A stretch of DNA of 64,000 nucleotides from an uncultured Prevotella sp. GTDB taxonomy: Bacteria; Bacteroidota; Bacteroidia; Bacteroidales; Bacteroidaceae. The stretch covers positions 62,001 to 126,000 of the forward strand of contig CALUFM010000031.1 of the NCBI GenBank assembly GCA_944319935.1, read 5' to 3'. The translations under genes were made by a program, and so were the position numbers. Shown here piece by piece: positions 7,984-16,984 of the stretch (positions are counted from its first letter, which is position 1; the number at the start of each line of letters is the position of its first letter). Below the pieces are notes generated by a model, which searched no databases, was not told where the DNA came from, and worked only from the letters and a program-made list of their open reading frames with translations.

Positions 7984-10482
7984 ATGAAAAAGTTTTTCAC
8001 ACTTTGCGTGATGACGCTGTTCTGCTGCGTCACAGGCGCGTGGGCGCAAGGCACGGGCACACAAGAAGACCCGTGGATTGCCAACGTAGGCGAAGAATTG
8101 CAGCTCGACATCCCTATGATGGGCATGGGCTACGCCGAGTTCACCCCAGAAGTTGACGGAACGCTGACGCTTACGCGTACAGGCGGTTTCGTCACCATGT
8201 CAGGAGTAAGCCTCCAGGCCAAAGGTGGCGGCGAGGTCATCCAGGGCGTATGGGACTTCGTCACAACCTCTTACAAGTTCACCCCTGTCCTGGAGGGTGG
8301 CACTACTTACGTTGTGACATTCAACTGCTCAAGCGTGATGGACGCTTGCACTAACACATTCCGCTTCGACTACGAGGAGTACACGGTTGACCCCAACGCT
8401 TTCCGCATCATCTCCGCTTCTCCCGAAGCCGGCAGCAAGCTCGACAAAGTGGTTTGCACCAAGCCAATCACCGTGACCGTGAACAGGACCAAAGAGCAAA
8501 TCGGCCGCATGGAGGGCGACTTCACCGACAACTCGCAGAACGTTGAGGTGAAGTTCGTCAGCGAAGACCTTGACGCCGGAACAAGTACCTGGACGGTAGG
8601 CCCGGTTGACATGTCAGAGGTTTGGCACGGCTACGTAAGCGAGTGGACGCTCTACGAAGGCACCACATACACCCTCACTCTTGAAATCTACGAGGAAGGC
8701 CAAAGCTCACAGGGCGGCACGCCGACAGAAACCTGCAGCATAACATACGAGGGCGCGACGAAAGCCACGCAATACTCTGACGCCAAGATGATAAGCGTGA
8801 CACCGTCACCTATGGCTGAAGACCCCGAGACAGAAGAGATGCTCAGCACCAAGAACCCGATCATGACCGTAATGTTCAGCGGCAACGTAAAGGTGACCGA
8901 CTGCTGCATAGCTCAAGGCCAGTGGGGCACAATCCCATTGGACGGCTGGACCTTCAAATACGACGAAGCCACCGACCAGACGACCCTGACCATCGACGTC
9001 AGCGGCGGCATCACCTCCGAAGACTACAACATAGCAGTCAACATCACCGTTGAAGACGCCGAGACGGGCCTCGCCCTCAACGACGAGATGCCCTCAGTGC
9101 CCAACGTAACGTTCGCCAACGGCGTCTATTCAGTGTCAATGTCAGTGGCTGACGGACGTGTAGTAAACTACGACCTCGTGGCCACACAGCTCAACCCGCT
9201 TGACAACGGCTACGTAACAGCCCTCGACAAGGTGACCTTCGTTATGGACGGCGGCCAAGACTCCGACGGCTACTACAGGAGGACGTCAAAGGCCGACGCC
9301 GGCATCTACAATGAGAACGGCGAGAAAATCTACGACGTGATGCTGACACAGGACGACGAGAAGGGCGAAGCCGAGTACGACCCCGACAAGCACCAGGGCA
9401 CGGCCGGCAGCTCAGTGTACCTGCCCGGCACGACAAGGCACTTCATCGCCACTGTGTGCGAGCTTGGCACGGTTAACTACGACGACCTGTCGACAGCCAA
9501 GCCAGTCGAAATAACAACCCTCGGGAAGTACACCATGAAGATAGCCAAGCAGTCAATCGGCGACGGCAACTTCGACGAGAACCAGCCGTTCATGCCGAGC
9601 CTCTACGGCGAGGGCACATGCAACCCCGAGTACACATGGACGTTCAACGTGGTTGACCACATCGCCACGGTTGAGAGCGTCACCCCCGAACCTTACGGCG
9701 TAACGGGCGAATTCAACGAGGAACTGCCCGCCGAAGTGACCGTAACCTTCAGCGAAGAAGGCGTGCGCGTAAGCAACATCATCTGCCAGTACGGCAGCCC
9801 GATACCTACACTCGACATCATCAGCGAGAGCAACATTGAAGGCAAGACGCTGACATTCTCACTGCCCGCAGCGGCTTTGGCAGAGCGCAACGCCACCATC
9901 ACAATCATAGCAGCCGCAGCCAACGGCCAGCCCATCAACTACGGATACACTGACCAAGATATCGCCGACGGCCTCAGCGGCATCATGCTGGTTTACCAGA
10001 TGCCTATGGACATCATCGTGCCCGAGACTGTAACTCCGGCCGAAACGGATAAAGTGGAAGTTCTCGACGAAATCACCCTGGCATTCGACCAGCCCGTGGC
10101 TTACACTAACACCGAGACCGTTCTCGAACTGAAGAACGCCGAGGGCGAAACCGTAACAACGGTAACTCACGATGTCAGCTCAGAGACAGAAATCCTGCTC
10201 ATCCTCGACAACGTCATCGAAGAGCCGGGCGAGTACACGCTGACGATACCTGAAAAGGCCATCTACGACATCGACGGCGTGAACTACAACCCCGAACTGA
10301 CGCTCAAGTTCAACGTAGGCACATCTGTCGGCATCAGCGGCATCAAGGTGAACGCTGACGGCACAGTCAAGGTTTACACCATCGACGGCATATACGTAGG
10401 CCAGGGCAAGGCTTCTGAGATGCTCGGCAAGCTGGCCAAGGGCGTCTACATCGTAAACGGAACGAAGGTTGTAGTAAAGTAA
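7984..10482 (+). CDS. large secreted Ig-like repeat protein with type IX-like C-terminal tail, copy 1
   Basis: The 832-residue product starts with a signal peptide (MKKFFTLCVMTLFCCVTGA, then WAQ). The remainder is a series of beta-rich, Ig-like segments rich in Asp, Glu, Thr and Gly, with phrases such as VTPSPMAEDPETEE and SVTPEPYGVTGEFNEE. It ends in a short tail (VKVYTIDGIYVGQG, then GVYIVNGTKVVVK) that looks like the C-terminal domains used by the type IX secretion system, so it is probably surface-attached or released. I do not recognise a catalytic domain. It is about 70% alike by eye over its C-terminal half to the protein at 11544-14378, has one N-terminal module where that one has two, and shares leader and terminator sequences. 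Binding or adhesion is a guess. Confidence 0.8.
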   Translation: MKKFFTLCVMTLFCCVTGAWAQGTGTQEDPWIANVGEELQLDIPMMGMGYAEFTPEVDGTLTLTRTGGFVTMSGVSLQAKGGGEVIQGVWDFVTTSYKFTPVLEGGTTYVVTFNCSSVMDACTNTFRFDYEEYTVDPNAFRIISASPEAGSKLDKVVCTKPITVTVNRTKEQIGRMEGDFTDNSQNVEVKFVSEDLDAGTSTWTVGPVDMSEVWHGYVSEWTLYEGTTYTLTLEIYEEGQSSQGGTPTETCSITYEGATKATQYSDAKMISVTPSPMAEDPETEEMLSTKNPIMTVMFSGNVKVTDCCIAQGQWGTIPLDGWTFKYDEATDQTTLTIDVSGGITSEDYNIAVNITVEDAETGLALNDEMPSVPNVTFANGVYSVSMSVADGRVVNYDLVATQLNPLDNGYVTALDKVTFVMDGGQDSDGYYRRTSKADAGIYNENGEKIYDVMLTQDDEKGEAEYDPDKHQGTAGSSVYLPGTTRHFIATVCELGTVNYDDLSTAKPVEITTLGKYTMKIAKQSIGDGNFDENQPFMPSLYGEGTCNPEYTWTFNVVDHIATVESVTPEPYGVTGEFNEELPAEVTVTFSEEGVRVSNIICQYGSPIPTLDIISESNIEGKTLTFSLPAAALAERNATITIIAAAANGQPINYGYTDQDIADGLSGIMLVYQMPMDIIVPETVTPAETDKVEVLDEITLAFDQPVAYTNTETVLELKNAEGETVTTVTHDVSSETEILLILDNVIEEPGEYTLTIPEKAIYDIDGVNYNPELTLKFNVGTSVGISGIKVNADGTVKVYTIDGIYVGQGKASEMLGKLAKGVYIVNGTKVVVK

Positions 10483-10538
10483 AAACATGACGACACGGCA
10501 CGGACGCAAGCCGTCCGCATGCCACGACAAACCAACGG

Positions 10539-10575
10539 GCTCCCCGCGGCGCACAACGCCGCGGGGAGCTTTTTT
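10539..10575 (+). terminator. intrinsic terminator of secreted-protein gene copy 1
   Basis: A perfect 12-bp GC stem (GCTCCCCGCGGC and its complement) with a 7-nt loop is followed by T6. The same terminator follows copy 2 at 14429. Confidence 0.9.
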
Positions 10576-10962
10576 GGTTCATCCGCAAACCCTTTGGATG
10601 GGAACAATGCGTAGCAGGGCGTCGAAGACGTCCAACGTTGCTTAGCCGCATGTGGAGCGAAGCGGAACTTGCGGCATGTATGCGCAAATAATATCGTCCT
10701 CGAAGAGGGCGAACGGCATTTACGGTTGTAAGGTTTAAGGTTATACGGTTATTGGGGTATACGGACATACCGCATAACCGTAAGAACCCGCCACCGCATA
10801 ACCCAACACGCCATTCGCCCCCTTCGGGGACGGTTGGAGTAGTTTCGACTTACCGCAGGTTACGTTCGCTGCGCTCACTCCACCGGCGGTTAAGCTGAGT
10901 TTGCCCCCTTCGGGGACAGGATAGACTTTTATGTACCATACAAAAGGTTTGCGGATGAACCA
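10575..10962. mobile_element. 388-bp MITE-like insertion with terminal inverted repeats
   Basis: The ends match as a 17-bp inverted repeat, TGGTTCATCCGCAAACC at 10575-10591 and its complement at 10946-10962, with weaker matching for about ten more bases. The six bases CTTTTT occur just outside both ends (10569-10574 and 10963-10968), as a target-site duplication would. The equivalent place after the duplicate gene (14459-14470) is uninterrupted. The interior has no credible gene; it holds GGTTAYAC words with inverted copies, two CCCCTTCGGGGA hairpins and a CCGCAxGT palindrome. A non-autonomous element is the simplest reading. Confidence 0.7.
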
Positions 10963-11543
10963 CTTTTTTTCGCCCCCGGCGGCGCGCCCCGCGGCCAAGG
11001 CCACCGCCCGCCGCGGCTTTCCACGCCGCGGAAGGCCACGTATCGCGGCGCATTATGCGGCTTTTCGCGGCACGAAAGACGACATCCTGCAGCGCGAAAG
11101 GCCGCAACCTGTAAAACCGCCGACCGGCGGCCGACCGCCGTGGCCTTTCCATCAAATACAAAGAACGCCACCACCACGCCGACAAGCGGCCAACCGCAAC
11201 CGTAGGGGCAGACCCATGTGTCTGCCCAAACAAACGCGAATGGGGCAACATGAAGGGCGGACACACGGGTCAGCCACTACTGCGGACGCCCGCATATCAC
11301 GAACCGACACCAAACACGACACGGCACTTACAAAAACAAACGAAACAATCACGAAACGTAAAAAATCATGCATAAACATTTCATAAAAATTCAAAAAACA
11401 AGTATTTTGCCGTGTTTTAACATCTTTTTTATTGTTTTATGTAGGTTTCTCGATGATTTTTTACATTTTTGCAAATGTGAAGCATGTAATTAGAAATTAT
11501 TATCTTAAATACACTTTTTATTATTAACTAAAACCAATAGCTT
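10963..11543. repeat. downstream flank of copy 1 and leader of copy 2
   Basis: No gene is credible. 10970-11110 holds GCGAAAGGCCGC-type words matching 14467-14590. 11202-11280 is a worn GTAGGGGCAGACCC inverted repeat. From 11395 the sequence is AT-rich and matches the leader of copy 1, including TTTTTTACA(A/T)TTTTGCAA and TTATTATTAACTAAAA before the start codon. The promoter probably lies at this conserved block. Confidence 0.75.
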
Positions 11544-14378
11544 ATGAAGAAGTTGTTAACATTATGTTTGGTGACGCTGTTCTGCTGCGTCACTGGCGCA
11601 TGGGCTCAAGGTACTGGTACATCGGAGGACGACCCCATCGTCATTAACAATGGTGACCAGTTCACCGTCCAGACAAATGTGGACACCTATTTCGAGTTCA
11701 CAGCACCGTCAAACGGTACGCTTGCATTGAAGCGCGACGGATGGAACCCTGCATCGTTCACCATCAAGGAAAAAGGCGGGAACGCTGAATCAAGCGGAAC
11801 AATCGACTACGCTGACAATTCAGTGAAATTCAACAATTTCGCCCTTGAGGAAGGCAAGGCTTACATCATCAGGAGCGTAGCCCAGTACGACGGATTGAGC
11901 GAGTCTTACACCGTAGTATTCACAGGTGAAGGAGGAGACCCGGGTGACGGCTCTCTGGAGAACCCGTACAAGGTGAAAGCCAACGAGGAGGCCCAGATAA
12001 ACGTGGCTCCTTGGAGCAAGGCTTACGCCGAGTTGACCCCTGAAATAGACGGTTCGCTCAAAATCACAAGGGTGGGCGGCTTTGTCAACGCTTCAACAGT
12101 GACCGTACAGGAGAAAGATGGCGGCAGCCCCGTTACAGGCCAGTGGGGCGGCTACGCAGACCCGTCTTACACCTTCGACATCACGCTGAAGGCAGGAGTA
12201 ACCTACCTCATCACGTTCGACCACTCGATGGTAGGTGACGCAAGCGACAACACTTACCTCTTCGCAGTTGAGGAAGGCGGCCAGGAGGACAACCCCTACG
12301 CATTCAACGTAGTGTCAACCAAGCCGTCGCTCGAGGAGCCGCTGGCAGTCCTGAAGCAAGGCGAGAGCATCATCGTGACACTTGACAAGCCAGTATCTTA
12401 CCTCGACGCGCGCATCGACGGCGAAAAGTACGGCTACATCTCTACTGTAGAGGCAACCCCGGTGGGCGAAGGCACACCTGTGCTTGACGAAGAAGGCAAC
12501 CCCGTAATCTTCACCGACCGCTCAGACCCGAGCAACACTTACGAGCTGAAGGAATACACCCAGTGGAAAGTGGGCACCGACCTTACCGACTGGATATTCT
12601 ACAACGACGACACTTACACTCTCACCCTCACCCGTTACTATGACCGCAACGCATGGTACGACGGCACATCGCTGGCATCGGCGGAAGTTACGTTCCAGGG
12701 CGCGACGAAGCCCATCACCTACTCTGACATCAGGCTCATCAGCGTGACCCCGAATCCCAACGAGGACGACGAGTCGAAGATGCTGACCGCAGAGAACAAC
12801 AAGTTCGTCATGGAATTTGACGGCAAGGTCAACATCGAATGGGTCAACATAGCACAGGGCCAGTTCGGCAGCATACCTCTTGACTACGAGACAGAGTACA
12901 CGGCTGAAGGACACACCATCGTGACAGCCTCTGTAGGCGAAGTGACCGAGAACGACTACATCTACTCCATCGTTGTGAAAGCCACCGACGCGGAGACTGG
13001 CGAGGAACTCAACGACGAGAACCCGCAGGTTGACGGCGTTACATGGTTCTCAGGCCAGTACTCGTTCGACATGCCATGCGCTACCGGCCGCTGGCTCAAA
13101 ACGGAACTCGGCGTGGAGGACATCAACCCGGTTGACGGCGCGTACGTAACCAAGCTCGAGAGGGTTTACTTCACGATGAACGGAGCCACAGACACTGACG
13201 GGTACTACATCAAGACCGACGGTGCGGCGACGGCAGCCCTCTACAACGAGGCCGGCGAGAAGGTGGCTTACGCTACACTGTGGCAGGACGACGAGAAGGG
13301 CGCGGCCGAGTACACGGGACAGGGCGTCTACATGGACGGAACCACAAGGTACTTCTACGCAGAACTCACCGACCTTGACGGCAACGGCACCCCGGTAATC
13401 ATCACCGAGCCGGGCAAGTACACCCTGAAGATTGAGGCCGGCTCAATAGGCGACGGCAGTTTCGACTACACCTACCCATGGATGGGCTCAGCACCGGGCA
13501 GCGAGCGCGGCGCATGCAACCCCGAGTTCAACTGGACATTCAACGTGGTTGACCACCTCGTTACAGTAGAAAGCGTTGACCCCGAGCCTTACAGCGCAAG
13601 CGGCGAATACAACGACGAAGTGCCCGCTGAAATCACCGTAAACTTCAGCGAAGAGGGCGTAACGGTGAACGACATCATCTACCAGAGCGGCGTGATACCT
13701 ACACGTACCCCGATAACAGAGTACAAGATGGACGGCAAGACGCTGACATTCGAACTTCCCGGCGCGGCAACATCACAGCGCAGCGTGACAGTGACCATCA
13801 ACGCCAACGCGGCTAACGGCCAGCCTATCAGCTACGGCCTCACCGACGAGGAAATCATCGAAGGCCTGTACGGCATCAACTTGGTTTACCAGATGCGCAA
13901 AGACATCCTCGTTCCCGAGACTGTAACTCCTGCTGAAGGCGAAAGCGTAGAAGCTCTTGAAGAAATCACGCTGAAGTTCGGCCAGAACGCATACTACACC
14001 GACTACGAGACTACCCTCGAGCTGAAAGACGCCGACGGCAACACAGTGACCACCGCAACTCCCGAGGTTGGCGCTGACGACACGGAAATCCTGCTCAACC
14101 TCGACAACGTCATCGAAGAGCCGGGCGAATACACGCTGACGATACCTGAAAAGGCCATCTATGACCTCGACGGCATCAACTACAACCCCGAACTGACACT
14201 CAAGTTCACCGTAGGCTCATCTGTCGGCATCAACGGCATCAAGGTTAGCGCAGACGGCACAGTGAAGGTTTACACCATCGACGGCGTATACGTAGGCCAG
14301 GGCAAGGCGGCCGACATGCTCGGCAAGCTGGCCAAGGGTGTCTACATCGTAAACGGCACGAAGGTTGTAGTGAAGTAA
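11544..14378 (+). CDS. large secreted Ig-like repeat protein with type IX-like C-terminal tail, copy 2
   Basis: The 944-residue product has a signal peptide nearly the same as copy 1 (MKKLLTLCLVTLFCCVTGA). It carries two related N-terminal modules, at about residues 20-130 and 133-250, each opening with GTGTSEDDP or GDGSLENPY; copy 1 has only one. The following Ig-like segments match copy 1 throughout, up to the tail VKVYTIDGVYVGQGKAADML and GVYIVNGTKVVVK, which looks like a type IX secretion sorting domain. No catalytic motif is visible. Gene, leader, terminator and downstream repeats are all duplicated, so the pair arose by tandem duplication of about 3.4 kb followed by divergence or module gain or loss. 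A cell-surface role is inferred. Confidence 0.8.
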   Translation: MKKLLTLCLVTLFCCVTGAWAQGTGTSEDDPIVINNGDQFTVQTNVDTYFEFTAPSNGTLALKRDGWNPASFTIKEKGGNAESSGTIDYADNSVKFNNFALEEGKAYIIRSVAQYDGLSESYTVVFTGEGGDPGDGSLENPYKVKANEEAQINVAPWSKAYAELTPEIDGSLKITRVGGFVNASTVTVQEKDGGSPVTGQWGGYADPSYTFDITLKAGVTYLITFDHSMVGDASDNTYLFAVEEGGQEDNPYAFNVVSTKPSLEEPLAVLKQGESIIVTLDKPVSYLDARIDGEKYGYISTVEATPVGEGTPVLDEEGNPVIFTDRSDPSNTYELKEYTQWKVGTDLTDWIFYNDDTYTLTLTRYYDRNAWYDGTSLASAEVTFQGATKPITYSDIRLISVTPNPNEDDESKMLTAENNKFVMEFDGKVNIEWVNIAQGQFGSIPLDYETEYTAEGHTIVTASVGEVTENDYIYSIVVKATDAETGEELNDENPQVDGVTWFSGQYSFDMPCATGRWLKTELGVEDINPVDGAYVTKLERVYFTMNGATDTDGYYIKTDGAATAALYNEAGEKVAYATLWQDDEKGAAEYTGQGVYMDGTTRYFYAELTDLDGNGTPVIITEPGKYTLKIEAGSIGDGSFDYTYPWMGSAPGSERGACNPEFNWTFNVVDHLVTVESVDPEPYSASGEYNDEVPAEITVNFSEEGVTVNDIIYQSGVIPTRTPITEYKMDGKTLTFELPGAATSQRSVTVTINANAANGQPISYGLTDEEIIEGLYGINLVYQMRKDILVPETVTPAEGESVEALEEITLKFGQNAYYTDYETTLELKDADGNTVTTATPEVGADDTEILLNLDNVIEEPGEYTLTIPEKAIYDLDGINYNPELTLKFTVGSSVGINGIKVSADGTVKVYTIDGVYVGQGKAADMLGKLAKGVYIVNGTKVVVK

Positions 14379-14428
14379 GAAAACAAAACAGGCGCACGGA
14401 CGCAAGCCGTACGCTCTGAAACAAACGG

Positions 14429-14467
14429 GCTCCCCGCGGCACACGACGCCGCGGGGAGCTTTTTTTC
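14429..14467 (+). terminator. intrinsic terminator of secreted-protein gene copy 2
   Basis: The stem is the same 12 bp as at 10539 (GCTCCCCGCGGC), with loop ACACGAC and T7 following. Confidence 0.9.
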
Positions 14468-14890
14468 GCCCCCTGCCGCGCGCCCTGCGGCCAAGGGCTT
14501 TTCACGACGCGGCCTTTCACGCGGCGGAAGGCCACGTTTCGCTGCATGAAAGACGCCATACTGCAGCGCGAAAGGCCGCAACCTGGAATAACGCAAGTCC
14601 GGCATAAGACTTCTTCATCTACAAATATTGCCAACCGCGACCGTAGGGGCAGACCCGTGTGTCTGCCCTCCATCCTGCCTCTTTCGCATTTGTCTGCCCT
14701 TCATCTTGCCTCTCTTTCGCGTGTGTTTGGGCAGACACACGGGTCTGCCCCTACGGTCGCGGTTGGCGGTTAGCTTGCGAATAAAACGGTTTGGGATATT
14801 TGCAAAAAAGCAAGGCTCATACTTGACTGACGCCAAACACTGGCCTTCAGCCGCCGGCTTGGCCTACGACGCACAACCCGTGGCCGTGGG
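14468..14890. repeat. GC-rich words and long GTAGGGGCAGACCC inverted repeat
   Basis: 14500-14590 carries GCGGCCTTTC/GCGAAAGGCCGC words also found after copy 1. 14630-14767 is an inverted repeat whose arms read inward from GCCAACCGCGACC through the GTAGGGGCAGACCC core, about 39 bp per arm, around a centre with the degenerate pair CTGCCTCTTTCGC / TTGCCTCTCTTTCGC. I see nothing else up to the marC terminator. Confidence 0.8.
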
Positions 14891-14937
14891 CGCAAAAACA
14901 AATCGGCGGGCTGCCACAGAGTGACAGCCCGCCGATT
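14891..14937 (-). terminator. intrinsic terminator of marC-like gene
   Basis: A 13-bp perfect stem (AATCGGCGGGCTG at 14901-14913 and its complement at 14925-14937) is followed on the minus strand by TTGTTTTTGC. It lies 27 bp past the stop codon. Confidence 0.8.
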
Positions 14938-14964
14938 ACATGCCAAAATAACCCTTTGCCGCGC

Positions 14965-15621
14965 CTACTTGGCCATAAGCACGCCCTCCTTGATGATGTC
15001 TGAGAGGATGGGCTTCAGGCCGCCCACGAAGCACTCTACGGCGATGACCATAAGCAGAAGGCCCATGAGGCGCATCATGACGTTGTTGCCCGTCTCGCCG
15101 AGCGCGCCCACGAGGCGCGTGGAGGCGCGCAGGATGAAGTACGTGAGGATGTAGATGAAGGCGATGGAGCCTATCAGCACGCCCTTCATGGCCCAACTGT
15201 CGCCCGCGTCGCTCATGAGGACGATGGCGTTGGCGATGGCTCCCGGGCCGCAGAGCATGGGTATGCCGAGCGGCGTTATTGATATGTCGTCGGCGTAAGT
15301 CTTGATTTCGCTGTCGTTCAGCTTGACGTGCGTGTAGCGCGCCTGCAGCATGTCGTAGCCGATTTTGAAGATGATGACGCCGCCGGCTATGCGGAAGCCG
15401 TTGGTGGAGATGCCGAAGAACATGAAGATGAACTGGCCGGCGAAGACGAAGACGATGAGGATGATGAAGGCCGTGATGGTGGCGCGCTTGACGATGAAGC
15501 GGCGTTGCTGCTCGCTCATGCCCTGCGTCATGGTGAGGAACACGGGCATCGTGCCGAGCGGGTTGGCAAGTGTGAACAACGAAGTGAGGCACAACAGTGC
15601 GTAAGGCAGTAATGTTTCCAT
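14965..15621 (-). CDS. MarC/UPF0056 family inner membrane protein
   Basis: The 218-residue protein has six hydrophobic spans and the family landmarks FTLANPLGTMPVFLTM near the N terminus and PLGIPMLCGPGAIANAIVL in the middle. MarC-family proteins are integral inner membrane proteins; an early link to multiple antibiotic resistance in Escherichia coli was later withdrawn, and their transport role is unknown. Family length is about 200-220 residues, so the gene is complete. It stands alone between the duplicated secreted-protein locus and an outer membrane protein gene, with its own terminator. No perfect TAnnTTTG box is obvious upstream, where an AATTCAT-word array begins. Confidence 0.88.
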   Translation of the reverse strand: METLLPYALLCLTSLFTLANPLGTMPVFLTMTQGMSEQQRRFIVKRATITAFIILIVFVFAGQFIFMFFGISTNGFRIAGGVIIFKIGYDMLQARYTHVKLNDSEIKTYADDISITPLGIPMLCGPGAIANAIVLMSDAGDSWAMKGVLIGSIAFIYILTYFILRASTRLVGALGETGNNVMMRLMGLLLMVIAVECFVGGLKPILSDIIKEGVLMAK

Positions 15622-15674
15622 AGGATTAAACTTGTTTTTTAGCGTTTTTTCAAATTTTTTGCAAAGGTAGACAA

Positions 15675-15865
15675 TTTAATTCATAATTCACAATTTATAA
15701 TTCATAATTCATAATGCACAATGCATAATGTGTAATGCACAATTCATAATGCTTAATTTATAATTGGCAGGATGTTGTCATCGCGAAGCAGCAATAGCGC
15801 ATGGCGCGCCGCTTGCAATTACAGCGTAGCCTAATTATGCATTGTGCATTATGAATTATGCATTA
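15675..15865. repeat. 7-bp AATTCAT-type word array with inverted copies
   Basis: Units AATTCAT, AATTCAC, AATGCAC and AATGCAT repeat with a 7-bp period to about 15765. After a short unique stretch the complementary words return at 15834-15865, so the region can fold back. It fills most of the gap between divergently transcribed genes. Confidence 0.75.
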
Positions 15866-15963
15866 AAAATAGGGTTTTCCCCCTCGGGTTTTAGGTTATT
15901 TCCCTTTGCCGTGTCAATGTTTTTTATTTCCTTTGCACAAAATTAACATTAACAGCAAAGGAT

Positions 15964-16656
15964 ATGAACATTAAACGACTACTTATCACCGCCATCGCGG
16001 CGGCCGCCATCATCATGCCCGCCTCGGCGCAATGCTACCGCCAGAGCAGGTACTACAACAACCGCACAGACCGTCTGGAATACGGCAGGCACGACAGCGG
16101 ACTCGGCACGGGCAACATGTATTACGGTTTCAGGATAGGACCGTCGTTCTCGTTTGTCAACTCTGACGACAGCCGCCTTGACGGCGGAGACTGGCAGACT
16201 GGACTGAACGTGGGCGCGCTGGTGGGCATCCCGCTGTCAGCCAACATCCCGCTCTACATCGAAGCCGGACTGTTCTACGACGAGAAGGGCGGGCGCAAGA
16301 AGCTGCCCAGCGGCAAGAAGATGACCTACGACCTGAACTACCTGCAACTGCCAATCGTGGCGAAGTACATCTACTCGCCTGACGGCCGCTTCTCCATACA
16401 GCCGTTCTTCGGCGGCTACCTGGCCTTGGGCGTGGGCGGAAAAATCAAGAACTTTGAGGACCGCGAGGCGTTCAGCTCGTTCTCTGACGAGGGCTTCCAG
16501 CGGTTCGACGGCGGCCTGCGCCTGGGCTGCGGCGTGGGTTACGACCTGTTCTACGTTGACCTGACTTACGACATCGGCCTGTCTAACATCTGCCACGACA
16601 CGTTCGACACCTCACACAACGGCAGCCTGTCGCTCAACTTCGGCGTGAACTTCTGA
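15964..16656 (+). CDS. outer membrane beta-barrel protein (PorT-like family)
   Basis: The 230-residue product has a signal peptide (MNIKRLLITAIAAAAIIMPA, then SAQ). The mature part alternates polar and aromatic residues in short strands (YYGFRIGPSFSFVNS, VGALVGIPLSANIPLYIEAG, KMTYDLNYLQLPIVAKYIYS) as in eight-stranded outer membrane barrels annotated as porin or PorT families in Bacteroidales. It ends in SLNFGVNF, with the terminal phenylalanine typical of BamA-dependent barrels. A role beyond the outer membrane cannot be assigned. No TAnnTTTG box is clear; the start follows an AGCAAAGGAT stretch. Confidence 0.78.
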   Translation: MNIKRLLITAIAAAAIIMPASAQCYRQSRYYNNRTDRLEYGRHDSGLGTGNMYYGFRIGPSFSFVNSDDSRLDGGDWQTGLNVGALVGIPLSANIPLYIEAGLFYDEKGGRKKLPSGKKMTYDLNYLQLPIVAKYIYSPDGRFSIQPFFGGYLALGVGGKIKNFEDREAFSSFSDEGFQRFDGGLRLGCGVGYDLFYVDLTYDIGLSNICHDTFDTSHNGSLSLNFGVNF

Positions 16657-16984
16657 TTATAGCAGACAAGGGACGAACCATCAGCAGACAAGCCTATCGG
16701 GCTTATTTGACTCATCAGGCTCATTGGGCTTACAACAAATTCGGGCAAGGATGATTTTCATCCCTGCCCGAATTGTTATTTGATGGGTATCGCTGTAAGA
16801 GCTTGTTGTTAGGGCTGATAGGCCCAATGAGCCTGATGAGCTTAATAGGCTTGTCTGCTGACTGCTTGTGAGGCTAATAGGCCCAATGAGCCAAATAAGG
16901 CCCATAGGCTTGTCTGCTGACTGCTTGTCCCTTGTCTGCTTGTTACTGATGGCTTGTTACTGCCCGCTTGTCTGCTGAAAAGAA
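16657..16984. repeat. convergent gap: AGACAAGC/CYYATYWGG words around a hairpin
   Basis: 16665-16731 carries forward words (AGCAGACAAG, then GGGCTTATT types). 16738-16771 is an inverted repeat (AATTCGGGCAaGGATGA, loop TTT) that could end transcription for both converging genes. 16809-16978 carries the inverted words (TAGGCCCAATGAGCC, GCTTGTCTGCTG). Arms match only in part, unlike the perfect hairpins at 49712 and 27886. Confidence 0.75.

Noticed and set aside
10963..11386. protein-coding frames in the gap between the secreted-protein copies (up to 151 codons)
   Set aside because: They run through terminators, palindromes and inverted repeats, and have no recognisable domain or start context.
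16738..16771. stand-alone small RNA at the hairpin between the convergent genes
   Set aside because: No promoter box precedes it and no T-run of length follows; a two-way terminator is the simpler reading.
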